NCBI GenBank assembly: GCA_039414355.1
Contig: JBCDJN010000004.1
Span: 43,872 to 107,871 of the forward strand
Length of the DNA stretch: 64,000 bases
Direction of reading: 5' to 3'
From: JBCCQL01 sp039414355
Lineage (GTDB): Bacteria > Planctomycetota > Planctomycetia > Pirellulales > Lacipirellulaceae
The position numbers were made by a program, and so were the translations under genes. Positions 17,859 through 27,930 of the stretch are shown here, piece by piece (position 1 is the first letter of the stretch; each line of letters starts with the position of its first letter). The notes beneath the pieces are model-generated. The model was not told where the DNA came from, ran no database searches, and saw only the letters and a program-made list of their open reading frames with translations.

Positions 17859-19001
17859 TCACCAATCCATGCCGACGCCCGTATTGAAGCCAAACAAGCC
17901 TAGCGTGCCGTCTTCGCTAGTTGCATTGCCTGCTCCGTTCCAGACCTGGCCTTCGAGGGCCGCCGACAGGAATGGCCGGTAGGTCCGGCCGCTGTCGGCT
18001 TGCCAGCGAAAGCCAACCTGCAACTCGCTGATCGACAGCAGATCGTCGCGGCCGGTGGTGCGCGTAGTATCGAACGGCGTCGAGAGGTCGGCGTCTTCGA
18101 TGGCGGTCAGCCGGCTCTCGCCGTCGCCAAGCAGCACCGAGGCACGGGCCTTGCAGAACAGGTTGATGCTGTTGTGAAACGGCCGGGAAGCGGCGAGCGA
18201 GATCGTCGGCCCGATGCCGTCGATCGACTGGCGGTAATCGATCAAGCCGCGTCGCTGACCGCCGCCATTGAGAAGCTCGGCCACGTAGCCCTGCTCGGCG
18301 CGGGCGTAGCGGACGCCGCCGGCGACACCGAGTCGCCAGCCATAGAAGCTGGTTTCCTTGGTCGCTTCTAGGTCGATGGAGTACGCCTCCAGGTCCGCCG
18401 TGGCGGTGAACAGGTCGGTCTGGATCTCGCTTGAGATGTCCACCGTTCCAAACGCGGGGTGCGTGATCAACCCAAACCCGTTAGTGGGGGGGTTCGCGCT
18501 GGCGGCCGCGGTGGCGCTGTCCAGTCGCCACCATGTGGCGCGAAGGCCGACGCCGTCGCCCTGCCGCCACCCGAGGAAGACGCGGGGCGTGAACTCGAGG
18601 TCGAAGTCAAACTCGCTGTCCGAGAACGACTCGAAGCTGGCGCCGTTGGCCTCCATCACGGTGAAGGCGACGTTTTCTTCAAAGCGAGGCTTGACGAAAA
18701 CCGCCTCAAACCCGGCGTAGAAGACCGCCGCGGGCAGGCAGACGCCGTAGCAGCCGGTGTCGCAGCAGCCCAATTCGCAGCAATCCGAGCCGCAGCAATC
18801 CGAGCCGCAGCCGTCGCTGCAGCAGTCGCCACAGCAGTCAGCGCAGCCACCACCCGACGAGAAGAACCCAGCGGGCTCCACAAACTCGTCCTGCTGAGTG
18901 AGTTGCGAATAGAAATCGCTGCCGGCTTCCCCGGCCTGAGCGTAGCTAGCAGCAACAGCAGCGCCGGCAACCAGCGCGGCAACAAGGTGTTTCGTAACCA
19001 T
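17859..19001 (-). CDS. Outer-membrane beta-barrel protein, Lpg1974-like, with Cys-rich N-terminal segment
   Basis: 380 residues with a signal peptide (about 1-24). Residues about 50-95 are extremely Cys-rich: 14 cysteines in the pattern CADCCGDCCSDGC..CC..CC..CC, interspersed with Gly, Ser and Asp. The remainder alternates hydrophobic and polar residues with many aromatic strand ends and finishes in FNTGVGMDW, as expected for an outer-membrane barrel. The barrel (PRVFLGWRQGDGVGLRATWW; GWRLGVAGGVRYA) resembles the Lpg1974 pore-forming family that is expanded in planctomycetes. A GGGGG run lies just before the ATG as a likely RBS. The cysteines could bind metal or cross-link the protein to the planctomycete wall; neither is shown. 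Confidence 0.88.
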   Translation of the reverse strand: MVTKHLVAALVAGAAVAASYAQAGEAGSDFYSQLTQQDEFVEPAGFFSSGGGCADCCGDCCSDGCGSDCCGSDCCELGCCDTGCYGVCLPAAVFYAGFEAVFVKPRFEENVAFTVMEANGASFESFSDSEFDFDLEFTPRVFLGWRQGDGVGLRATWWRLDSATAAASANPPTNGFGLITHPAFGTVDISSEIQTDLFTATADLEAYSIDLEATKETSFYGWRLGVAGGVRYARAEQGYVAELLNGGGQRRGLIDYRQSIDGIGPTISLAASRPFHNSINLFCKARASVLLGDGESRLTAIEDADLSTPFDTTRTTGRDDLLSISELQVGFRWQADSGRTYRPFLSAALEGQVWNGAGNATSEDGTLGLFGFNTGVGMDW

Positions 19002-19380
19002 CGATCCCCCCCAACGGCCGTGCCGAGGCCAAACGCAACCCGGGCGTGTTTCCGCCTTAGGGGTTATCGGGGGGCTGCGTAAGGGAATCCAGTTATTTTG
19101 GTTGTAGCGGCGGAGCTAGATTACTGTGACGACAAAAGGCCTCTAATTTCGGCTCACAGCGAACCGAGATTGCGCTTTCCGGCATTCCGATGACTTCGCT
19201 CGTGTCCCCCCGCGATCATCTCGCAGTTCTTCAGGCCGCCCAACACTTAGGACGCAGTAAGCGAACGCTAACACTCGGGTGCCGCAAGAGCTCGTGCGTG
19301 ACTTCGATGGTCGGGTGCTGCCGCCGCGGCGAATCGTCGTACCTGCATATGGCTTCGATCAATTCCTTTGGAGCCCCGGC
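19002..19380. other. Intergenic stretch upstream of the barrel gene
   Basis: 379 bases holding the 5' region of the barrel gene and the 3' flank of the RHS gene. No gene, RNA or clear terminator is seen. Confidence 0.5.
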
Positions 19381-22300
19381 TCAGCATCGCCCGCCAAACA
19401 AGCACTCGAGTGTTCTCGGGTCATTTAGCTTGTTCCAGGTCTCTCTGACGCTGTCGCTAAGGTTGTCAATCGCCTCGTCAACTGCATAGTTGATAGACTC
19501 ACACATCGCTGGGATGCCAGCACGAACAATGCCACCCGGGTCAATCGTGGTGTGGCCCAGCCAATTGTTCTCAGAGTCGTAGTAGTTCGGAGTGCCGCCA
19601 CACCCTGAATACGGATGCGACTCGTCTACGAGGTCTCCAAGGTCATCGTAGAAGCACTCGTTCTGCGGACTGCCCGGCCTTGGAAGTCTCTCTTCAATAA
19701 TGCCATCGAAACCGCAGTGGAAAAACTCGGGGTAACCATAGTACGGCTTCCAGCCTTCAGGGGTAGACTGCGGCCTGCGAGGAGGGCATTCGGCCTGCAG
19801 TCCACTGGGATCAGTTAGCCCAATCGGATGGTTGAAGACATACCGCAACAAGTTGGCGTCGCCGGCATGAATGCCCAGCGGGTCTTCGCTCAGAAATGCA
19901 CCGATAGACGGGTCGAAATACCGTCGTCGAAAGAAATACAGTCCAGTAGACAAGTCAAGCTCTCTGCCGGTGAACAAATACCTGGTAGTTGCGCCGTCGG
20001 TTGTCGCTTGTACATTTCCTCCGTAGCTGTCGTACCTGTAGTGATCGAGTAGAGTCCCGTCATTCCCCAAAAGATCACGAGTGGTGCCAAGTTGGTCGAC
20101 CAACAGCCACTCTACAGCCTCGGCTTCTTGGCTCACTACTTGGTCCGTCATAGGCCCATGGAGGTATCGCTTGCTCAACGCCACTGTTTGCAAGCTGCCG
20201 CCACCGTCGGCATCGACAAAATCTAGCAGCACGTTGTCGCGTTCATAGACGAAGAACGTCACTTTGTCTCCACCTTCAGCGGCGCCGTTTGAATCAACAC
20301 CTGCCGAGATACGTCGTTCAAGAGCGTCGTACGCGAACTCAACCTCCTGCGTGATGATGTCGCCGGAGGAGAAGTCGGTGACTCGCACCAGGCGGTTGCG
20401 GTGGTCCCACTCAAACACCCGGTAGTCGCCTGTGGCGATCTCGGTCCGGCGGGTTGTGTTGCCCTCGGCGTCGTACTCGTAGTCGTACGTGCCATCGGAG
20501 AGCAGGCGGTTGCCGTCGCCGGTCACGTAGCCGGCGCCGTGCAGGTGGCTGCTGGTCCGGTTGCCGTTCTCGTCGTACGCGTACGACTCGTCACCCCGGG
20601 CGTCGCCGGCGTCGCGTTCGGCGCCGGTCAGTTGGCTTCGGTCGTCGTACGCGTAGTCGGTGGCGCCGTCGATGTCCGTGATCTTCGTGATTCGGCTCGA
20701 CGGGTCGTACTCGAAGTCGTAGAACGCCAGCACCTCGTCCGCGGCGTTGGTGTGGTCGAGGTCGGTCAGCCGGTTCAGCTCGTCGTACTCGTAGCCAGAG
20801 ATCGCGACGAGGTTGTTGCGGCCCAGGTCGGAGTAGCGGGCGATCTCGTCGAACTGCCCCAGCTCGTTGTAGACGAAGTCAACCAGCTTGTCGGCGACGC
20901 CACTTCCTGACTGCTGGATCGACGTGGTGCGGTTCAGGGCGTCGTAGGCGTAGCTGGTGGTCGCCCCGGCGGCGCCTTCGATGGTGTCGGTGACGCTCGT
21001 TACGTTGCCCACGCCGTCGTAGCCGTAATCGAGCACCACGCTCGGCGTGTTGGGCGTCCCGCTGTTATCGACCGTGTCTACCCGGTCGCGGTTGTCGTAG
21101 GTGAACGCGAGCGCGCTGAAGGCGTCGACGACCGACAGCAGGTTGCTCGCCTTGTCGTAGGCGTAGGTGACGGTGTTGAGCGCGGTGACCCCGTCGTCAT
21201 CGAGCCACGTCTCGGCCGTCAGCCGGTCGACGTCGTCGTAGGCGAACTCGGTCACCCGGCCGTTGCGGTCGGTCTTGCGGATGAGGTTGTCCGCCGCGTC
21301 ATAGGCGTAGCTGGTGGTGGCGCCCAGCGGGTCGGTCTCCTGCACCAGCCGGTCGCGGGCGTCGTAGCGGAAACGGGTCTCGTTGCCCACCGGGTCGAGC
21401 ACGCCTACTAGGTTGTTGTCTGTGTCGTAGGCGAATTGGGTGACGCCGCCCTCCGGGTCGGTGGTCTCGATGAGCCGGTTGCGGCCGTCATACTCGTTGT
21501 GTGTGGTGAAGCCGAGCGGATCGGTCACCCGGGCTAGGTTGCCGGCGATGTCGTAGCCGAAGGTGGTGACCTGACCGTCGGCGTCGGTTGTGGTCGCCAA
21601 CCGGCTGAGGGAATCGTAGGCGTTGGTAGTGACGTTGCCCCGAGCGTCGGTCGTGGCGATCAGGTCGCCGCGGGCGTCGTAGCCGAACGAGGTGACGGGC
21701 GCCGTGAGCGGCCCGGCGCCGTCGGGGTCGGGCTCGGTGATCTGAGTCAGGCGGTTGAGCGAGTCGTAGGCGAACTCCGTCCGGTTACCATTCTCGTCGA
21801 TCACCGCGTTCTGGTTGCCCGCCGCGTCGTACTCGAACGACTGCATCGCCTCGTCGGCCGTCCCCGCGGCGAAGGTGACGGTGGTAAGCCGGCCGAGGCT
21901 GTCGTAATCGAAGTCGGTCACCCGCCCGAGCGGGTCGGTTGTGGTGTCGACCAGGCCGAGCGACGTGTAGGTAAACGTTGTGACCAGGTCGTCTGGCGCG
22001 AGATCGTTCGGATCATCGACCTCGCCGATGATCTCGCGCGTGGAGAGCCGATTGCCATTGGCGGGGTCGACCTCGTAGAGCGTGACGCGGCCTAACTCGT
22101 CGGTGAAGCTGGTGAGTTGGTTGAAGACGGGGTCGTAGGTGAAGGACCGGCTCGCCGCGGGCGAGAAGGCTTGACCGCCGAGGTAGCCGTAGGAGTCGGC
22201 CTGATCAAAGCCGTACGCGAGCACGCCAAAGTTGAGCACGCTGTCGAGCGTGTGCGTGCCGATGGGCACGGTCAGCTGAGCGGCCGAGAAGTCGGTGCCA

Positions 22301-25300
22301 CCGATCTCGGCGAACTGGTCTTCGGCAATCAACTCGCCGTTGAGCCTGATCGCGCCAATAGCCGAGGTTGGCGCAACAACGTTGATGAAGTTGTTGTTGA
22401 TCCCCGACGCCGGGGTTGAGACGGTGTAGGTATTGGTGAACTGCTCAAACGGCGGGACGAGCGCCATGAACGGGTCGCCCGTTACGTTGTCAAAGCTTGT
22501 GCCATTCGAGAACTGAGCCACCAGCGCCGGCTTCGAGGTGGTGATTGTCGACGCCGTCTCGATTAGCTGCTCATGGAACTCACCGCGGTTGATCGTGGTG
22601 ACCAGCTCTCCGTTGATGAAGATGCTCGTGTCATCGGTCGAAGCGAGGATTCGGAACGTGTCGCCCATCTGACGCGTGGCCAGTGGTGCAGTGACGAAAG
22701 CTTGGCCCCACGTGTTTGTAGATGGAAGCTGCTCAACTAGGTGGTCGCAAGCAGTCGAGGTCGTTGGGACGTTGGCGCAGTTGTGTCCACTGAATACCGC
22801 GATCGGCCTGTCAGATACGACAACGGTGCCGGTTAGATCGCCAGTTGGGGAGGTGTTCTGCAATTGGTAGGTCTGTCCGCGATCCAGGGTAATCGAGTAC
22901 GGGATGCCAGCGGCACGACTCCCTGTGGCTTGCGTTGGTGTAATCGTCACAACCGTGTCGTCTTCGGTCGCAACGACTGCGAACTGCGTTCCGTCAATGA
23001 CCGAGTTCAGTGCGGACATGACCAGGTACTCTGTGCCCAGAGCAGATACAGGCAGGCCGAGGAATCCATCGGTCGACGAGTCAACCTGATTCAGGCCGTA
23101 TACCGAGATGGCGGTGTCGGCTGACACATGAACGCCGAGGTCACCCGTCTGATCGCTTGTGCGGATGCCAATGGCATCGGGGAGCGTTACCGTGGTGATT
23201 TCGCCGGGTGTGACGCTGACGGTTTCACTGAACCCAAGTGCAAGTGCTTCGACAACGACGGTCGCTTGATTCTGGCTCGACAGAAAAAGCGATTCCGTCG
23301 ATCGCCCGCCTTGATCGTTCGCTTGGAAGGCAAGCCAGAACTCGGTGCCCGAATTGCTTAACAGCGCATCGCCGCTGCCGGCGATCGTGTCGCGGACGGT
23401 GATCACATTCCCGTTGTCGTCGTACTCGTACGACGTGACGTTGCCGCGGCCGTCGCCGGTGATCGTGACCAGGTTGTTGGCGTCGCGGCCGAAGCGGGTG
23501 AGCGCGCCCTCGGAGTCGACGGATGTCTCGGCCTGGCCGAAGCGGTTGAGGTTGGTCTCGACGACCGAGCCGTTCTCATCCGCCTGCATGCCGACCGCCT
23601 CTTTTGGCGAGACGGCGACGGGCGGCGAGTCGGGGTCGATCGTTTGCGAAGCCGGCAACAACACCTGGGCCTGCGCGGGCATGAACTGCCTGACCGACCC
23701 GTCTTTGAGCGTCGCGCTAACGACCCTGCCCGCGAAGTTGTAGGTCGCCTCTTCGGTGAAGCCGAGTTGGTCGACCTCGGTCGTGAGCCGGTGGTTGCTG
23801 TCGTAGCCAAACGTGCGGGTGGAGCTGTCCGGCTCGGTGATCTCGATCAGGTCGCCCACCGCGTCATGCCGGAGCTGCGTGGTCCGTCCGGCGGGATCGA
23901 CGATCGACGAGACGCGTCCCTCGGTGTAGTTGAACGCGGTCTGTAGGCCGGTCGGGTCGATCCAGGTGGTTAGCAGGCCCGCCGCGTCATACCGCCACTC
24001 GGTAACCCGACCGTTGCTGTCGGTCATGGTCGCCAGGTGGTTGCGATCGTTGAAGGCGTAAACGGTCTGGTCGGTTGTTGTCCGGCGGAAGGTCCCGTCG
24101 GGGAGCTTCTCAAGCGTGCTGAAGTCGGCCGGCGGCTGCAGGTACTCGCCGGGGTTGTCCGGGTCGGGCTCGAAGACGAGGCGGCCGCCGCCGCCGTCCA
24201 TGAGCAGCACCGTGCCGTCTTCCCCTTCGACGATGGTGTGCAGGCCGGCCAGGCTCCAGCCGGCGCCGAAGGGGCTGTCGACCATGTTGGAGATGGTGAC
24301 GTCGCCCGTGATGCCGTTGAAGGAGCCGCTCAGCTGCCCGTCAGCGCCCTCCAGGAACAGGCCCGTCCGCAGCGTGTAGTTGTAGACGCCGGTGGGGAGC
24401 GCGGAGAGATCGGCTTGAAGGGCCGCCTCTACTTCGCCGCCCTCGGCGGGCAGGGACCAGAAGTGTTCGCCGCCGTCCAGGCCCTTGCCGCCGGCGAAGC
24501 CCGGCACCTGGTACATGAAGTCGCCGCGCATGAACTCAAGCTCCGCGACGAGCAGCCGCGGATCGGCGGCGGGGATGTTGTTGTAGCCGAAGTGGAGGAT
24601 CGGTCGCGGGTCGGCGTTCAGGCTGTCGTAGTACAGCTGCACGCCACGCACCTCGCCCAGTGACTGGTACGTCACGAGGTCGATCGTTTCCTGCAACGCT
24701 CCGGAGTGGAGCTCCACCTCCGACTTGGCCGGGGCCGTTTCCTTAGGACAGAGGCAGTCCTCCGGGGGCGTCTTCTCGTCCTCATCCGGGGTCATCGTCT
24801 CCGGCTCCGGCGGCGGAGGCGGGACGAACATGTGCCACGAGGAGTTGTTGATGCCGCCCGAGATGGTCTCGATCGACTGACCGTCCGGTGTCACGCGTCC
24901 TCGGCCTACCAGATCGAAGTCGCCGGTCTCCGGGTTGATCGACCAGAGGTCCATCTCAGTTCCCGGGGCGTAGCCGGAGCGGTTGGGCAGGGTCAGCTCG
25001 GCCGGGTCGGTGAAGACCATCTCGCCGGGCTGGATGGTGACCACCGTGTCGGGCACCAGATTGACCGGCAGGGCGGCGGGAGTAAGGCTCGTGGGCACTT
25101 CGGTGATGCTGAGCGTTCCGTCAAAATCAACCATGTTGCCCGCCCCATCGTCCATCTGCAGCGAGCCCGCCTGGACGAAGACGGAAGCCATCTCGCCCGG
25201 GGCGATTTCCTGGTCAACCGTTGTGTTCTGAGCAGGATCGATGGTGGTTCCGCCCGCGACATCAAGTGCGGGCAGGTAGACCGGGCGGAAGATCACGTTC

Positions 25301-27750
25301 TTGGCGCCGTCGTAGACTTCGTGCCCGAGGACGAGTGGTAGCTTTTCCGCGATGAAGGGATACGTCTCGGTACCGGTGAAGGCGTCGCCTCGGATCACGA
25401 CCGTGTCGGCGGCGATTGGCGTGGCGCTCTCCACGAAGAAGCTGCCGTCGGAATTGGTGGTCGTGCTCAGCAGCACGGCGCCATCGGCGCCGCGGATCTC
25501 GATCGGCATATCGACCAGAGTCGCCTCATTGGTGTCGAGGATGCGGCCAGTGAAGCGGGTCGTTGTGATCGGGTCGGTCTCGACTGTGATCGACGAGCTC
25601 CGCGTTACCGTCTCCATGCCGTCGCTTACGCTTACCGAAAAGTCGTAGCTGCCTTGCTGGCCGGGCGCGGGTTGGAAGATGAGCCTGCCGTCGGCCATGA
25701 GCATGCCGCCGGGCAATGGGTCGGGCGACGCGAGCGAGTAGGTAAGCGTGTCGCCGTCGGCGTCTTGCCCGTCGAGTTGGATCGCGATGTAGTCGCCCGG
25801 CACCGCGGTGATGGGCGCGATCTCGCCGAGCGTTGGAGCCGTGTTGGCGCCGCCGGAGAGCACGGTGGGCGTCAGGCTGAAACGGGAGCCGTTCGGGTTG
25901 GCCAGGCGGATGGTGACCGGGCGCGAGGAGGCGCCGGCTGCGAGTCCACCGCTGCCGATCGCGGCGGTCAGGTTGATGTACGGGTCGCCCGATCCATCGC
26001 CTCCGGAGGCGTTCTCGAACGTCACGTCGCTCGGCAACCCGGGAAAGACAACCGCCAGCTGCCTGCCGATGTCGGGCCCGTTGTTACGGGCGACGACCTC
26101 GGCGGTGTAGTCGCCTGAATCGGGGTCAAACCGGACGTTCTGCAGCGAAACCTGGACCTGACTCGTCGGGGCGAGTGTGCCCAACGCGAGTTCGCCGCCG
26201 GGGCTTATTGGATTGCTCGCCTGGGCGAGCATCGGCCGCGCGAGGGCCTCGGTGTCGATCGTATTGCTGACGGGGCCCAGCGCGACCCTGGTGCCCTCAT
26301 CGCTGTCGCTGTTGAGGACCTGGAAGACGAGCGTCGCGTCGGTCAGGTCGCCGAGGCTTGTGACGTCGATCTCAACGCGGGCGCCGTCGTAACGGACCTG
26401 GCCCGGCTGGTACTCGGCCTGACCACCCGCCAGGGAGAAGACCGCCGTGCCCGGTTCGCCGTTGTCGAGCAGCGTCTGCGTCGGGTCGCTCGCATCGACC
26501 AGGAAGACCTGGAACAAGTCCTCCACGGCGGGGGCGGTGTCGCCCTGGTCGAATGCCGCGTCGAGGTCAAACGCCAGCGTGCGGGTGCCCTCGCTCTGGC
26601 CCAGTTGCACCGACTCGGTCATCGTCGTCAGAAAGTTGTCTTCCTCGGCCAGCACCATCATCCCGTCCGCTGGTGAGACGGTGACCGCGAAGTCCTCGGA
26701 GTCGCCTTCCGCGGGACTGCCGTCGTCGGTCACCAGCACGCGGAAGGGGACCGGGGCGCCAACGTCCGCCAGCTCGGGCGTCCAACGGATGGTGGCGGTG
26801 GTGTTGCTCGTCTGCTGAAGGATCGCGCCGGCGGGTGTGGCGCCGTTATCCGTGTCGAGACTAAAGGTAAGCGTGTCGCCGGCGTCCGGGTCGGTGGCGG
26901 TCACGTTGACGACCATCTGCGTCCCGACCATCGCCGCCTGATCGGCAATCGCCGCCAAGTCGGGGGCTTCGTTGGAGCCAGTGAGCGTCACGCTGAACGA
27001 CTCGCTGTCCGCCAGCGGCAGGCTCCCATCGTCGGAGACAAGAACCGTAAAGCTGGCCGGCCCCGGAAGGTCGCCCGCTTCCGGGGTCCAGCGGATCGTT
27101 GCCGTGGTGTTGCTCGTTTGCTCGATCGTCGCCGATGCGGGCGTGTTCTCGGGATCGAGGAAGAACGTCAGCGAATCGCCGTCGTTGGGGTCGGTCGCGG
27201 TGACGTTGACCACGAGCTCCTCGCCAACCCGTGCCTGCTGGTCGGCGATCGCTTCGATATCGGGCGACTCGTTCACCCCAAGAACACGCACCTCAAACGT
27301 CTCCGCGTCGGCGAGCGCCGGGACGCCCTGATCGATCGCGATTACAGTGATCGTGTGCAGACCAACTTGATCGTCAGTCGGCGTCCAGGAGAAGTCGCCA
27401 GCTTCAGATAGAGTGACTCCAACAGGCGTGTCGGTCCCAATATCCGGGTCGGCGAGCACGCGGATCGTATCGCCGGTTGGGTTGCCCGACGCGTCGAGGT
27501 CCACCGCGGTGGCGCCCTCGCTGAACAGATTGAAGGCGAGCGTCTCGCCGAACCGGATCGTCTGGCGGCTCACGCCGGAGAGGTCGAGGTCGGGCGGGCA
27601 GTCATTCCCGGCGAACAACCCGGCGCCATCGAGCAAGTGGCGAGCTTCGAGCGCCTGGAGGTGCGGGCGGCGGCCCTTTCTTCGAGGCCCTTTGCTCAGC
27701 TGACTTGCCTTAACCTTAAACGGGCGCAGGACACGACGCAGCTTAGACAT
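19381..27750 (-). CDS. Giant RHS/YD-repeat surface protein with cadherin-like domains and an IgGFc-binding-like insertion
   Basis: 2789 residues. The N-terminus is basic, with LEARHLL (34-40) matching the LEPR-XLL motif of planctomycete secreted proteins. Cadherin/putative-Ig repeats run to about 360 (AIADQQARVGEELVVNVTATDP). DUF11/CARDB-like and carboxypeptidase-regulatory-like domains follow, then YD repeats (about 1190-1460). At about 1470-1865 the YD shell is interrupted by a beta-rich segment like the IgGFc-binding N-terminal domain (TEFWLAFQAND; AISVYGLNQ; IAVFSGHNCANVP). YD repeats resume to about 2550 and end in an RHS core (LYFFRRRYFDPSIGAFLSEDP, then DPSGL). The last 144 residues form a distinct Cys-containing tail. 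RHS shells encapsulate a C-terminal effector in known systems; here the tail matches no toxin I know. Confidence 0.95.
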   Translation of the reverse strand: MSKLRRVLRPFKVKASQLSKGPRRKGRRPHLQALEARHLLDGAGLFAGNDCPPDLDLSGVSRQTIRFGETLAFNLFSEGATAVDLDASGNPTGDTIRVLADPDIGTDTPVGVTLSEAGDFSWTPTDDQVGLHTITVIAIDQGVPALADAETFEVRVLGVNESPDIEAIADQQARVGEELVVNVTATDPNDGDSLTFFLDPENTPASATIEQTSNTTATIRWTPEAGDLPGPASFTVLVSDDGSLPLADSESFSVTLTGSNEAPDLAAIADQAAMVGTQMVVNVTATDPDAGDTLTFSLDTDNGATPAGAILQQTSNTTATIRWTPELADVGAPVPFRVLVTDDGSPAEGDSEDFAVTVSPADGMMVLAEEDNFLTTMTESVQLGQSEGTRTLAFDLDAAFDQGDTAPAVEDLFQVFLVDASDPTQTLLDNGEPGTAVFSLAGGQAEYQPGQVRYDGARVEIDVTSLGDLTDATLVFQVLNSDSDEGTRVALGPVSNTIDTEALARPMLAQASNPISPGGELALGTLAPTSQVQVSLQNVRFDPDSGDYTAEVVARNNGPDIGRQLAVVFPGLPSDVTFENASGGDGSGDPYINLTAAIGSGGLAAGASSRPVTIRLANPNGSRFSLTPTVLSGGANTAPTLGEIAPITAVPGDYIAIQLDGQDADGDTLTYSLASPDPLPGGMLMADGRLIFQPAPGQQGSYDFSVSVSDGMETVTRSSSITVETDPITTTRFTGRILDTNEATLVDMPIEIRGADGAVLLSTTTNSDGSFFVESATPIAADTVVIRGDAFTGTETYPFIAEKLPLVLGHEVYDGAKNVIFRPVYLPALDVAGGTTIDPAQNTTVDQEIAPGEMASVFVQAGSLQMDDGAGNMVDFDGTLSITEVPTSLTPAALPVNLVPDTVVTIQPGEMVFTDPAELTLPNRSGYAPGTEMDLWSINPETGDFDLVGRGRVTPDGQSIETISGGINNSSWHMFVPPPPPEPETMTPDEDEKTPPEDCLCPKETAPAKSEVELHSGALQETIDLVTYQSLGEVRGVQLYYDSLNADPRPILHFGYNNIPAADPRLLVAELEFMRGDFMYQVPGFAGGKGLDGGEHFWSLPAEGGEVEAALQADLSALPTGVYNYTLRTGLFLEGADGQLSGSFNGITGDVTISNMVDSPFGAGWSLAGLHTIVEGEDGTVLLMDGGGGRLVFEPDPDNPGEYLQPPADFSTLEKLPDGTFRRTTTDQTVYAFNDRNHLATMTDSNGRVTEWRYDAAGLLTTWIDPTGLQTAFNYTEGRVSSIVDPAGRTTQLRHDAVGDLIEITEPDSSTRTFGYDSNHRLTTEVDQLGFTEEATYNFAGRVVSATLKDGSVRQFMPAQAQVLLPASQTIDPDSPPVAVSPKEAVGMQADENGSVVETNLNRFGQAETSVDSEGALTRFGRDANNLVTITGDGRGNVTSYEYDDNGNVITVRDTIAGSGDALLSNSGTEFWLAFQANDQGGRSTESLFLSSQNQATVVVEALALGFSETVSVTPGEITTVTLPDAIGIRTSDQTGDLGVHVSADTAISVYGLNQVDSSTDGFLGLPVSALGTEYLVMSALNSVIDGTQFAVVATEDDTVVTITPTQATGSRAAGIPYSITLDRGQTYQLQNTSPTGDLTGTVVVSDRPIAVFSGHNCANVPTTSTACDHLVEQLPSTNTWGQAFVTAPLATRQMGDTFRILASTDDTSIFINGELVTTINRGEFHEQLIETASTITTSKPALVAQFSNGTSFDNVTGDPFMALVPPFEQFTNTYTVSTPASGINNNFINVVAPTSAIGAIRLNGELIAEDQFAEIGGTDFSAAQLTVPIGTHTLDSVLNFGVLAYGFDQADSYGYLGGQAFSPAASRSFTYDPVFNQLTSFTDELGRVTLYEVDPANGNRLSTREIIGEVDDPNDLAPDDLVTTFTYTSLGLVDTTTDPLGRVTDFDYDSLGRLTTVTFAAGTADEAMQSFEYDAAGNQNAVIDENGNRTEFAYDSLNRLTQITEPDPDGAGPLTAPVTSFGYDARGDLIATTDARGNVTTNAYDSLSRLATTTDADGQVTTFGYDIAGNLARVTDPLGFTTHNEYDGRNRLIETTDPEGGVTQFAYDTDNNLVGVLDPVGNETRFRYDARDRLVQETDPLGATTSYAYDAADNLIRKTDRNGRVTEFAYDDVDRLTAETWLDDDGVTALNTVTYAYDKASNLLSVVDAFSALAFTYDNRDRVDTVDNSGTPNTPSVVLDYGYDGVGNVTSVTDTIEGAAGATTSYAYDALNRTTSIQQSGSGVADKLVDFVYNELGQFDEIARYSDLGRNNLVAISGYEYDELNRLTDLDHTNAADEVLAFYDFEYDPSSRITKITDIDGATDYAYDDRSQLTGAERDAGDARGDESYAYDENGNRTSSHLHGAGYVTGDGNRLLSDGTYDYEYDAEGNTTRRTEIATGDYRVFEWDHRNRLVRVTDFSSGDIITQEVEFAYDALERRISAGVDSNGAAEGGDKVTFFVYERDNVLLDFVDADGGGSLQTVALSKRYLHGPMTDQVVSQEAEAVEWLLVDQLGTTRDLLGNDGTLLDHYRYDSYGGNVQATTDGATTRYLFTGRELDLSTGLYFFRRRYFDPSIGAFLSEDPLGIHAGDANLLRYVFNHPIGLTDPSGLQAECPPRRPQSTPEGWKPYYGYPEFFHCGFDGIIEERLPRPGSPQNECFYDDLGDLVDESHPYSGCGGTPNYYDSENNWLGHTTIDPGGIVRAGIPAMCESINYAVDEAIDNLSDSVRETWNKLNDPRTLECLFGGRC

Positions 27751-27930
27751 ATCGTCACCGGTGCCGATCAGACAGAAGGAACCGCTAGGCGACTACCAAC
27801 AAATGGCAAGTGGCCAAACGCACACGGCGGCAAACTAACCGGCAATTTCTGTGAAGTCCACCACCAATCGGCGAGCGATGTCACGAAGTCCAGGCATCCT
27901 GTCACCCAAGCCGATCGCGACAGGCAGTAA

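Noticed and set aside
24037..25341. Plus-strand frames opposite the RHS gene
   Set aside because: Val/Gly/Arg-rich shadows without domains or RBS; the minus-strand gene is continuous here.
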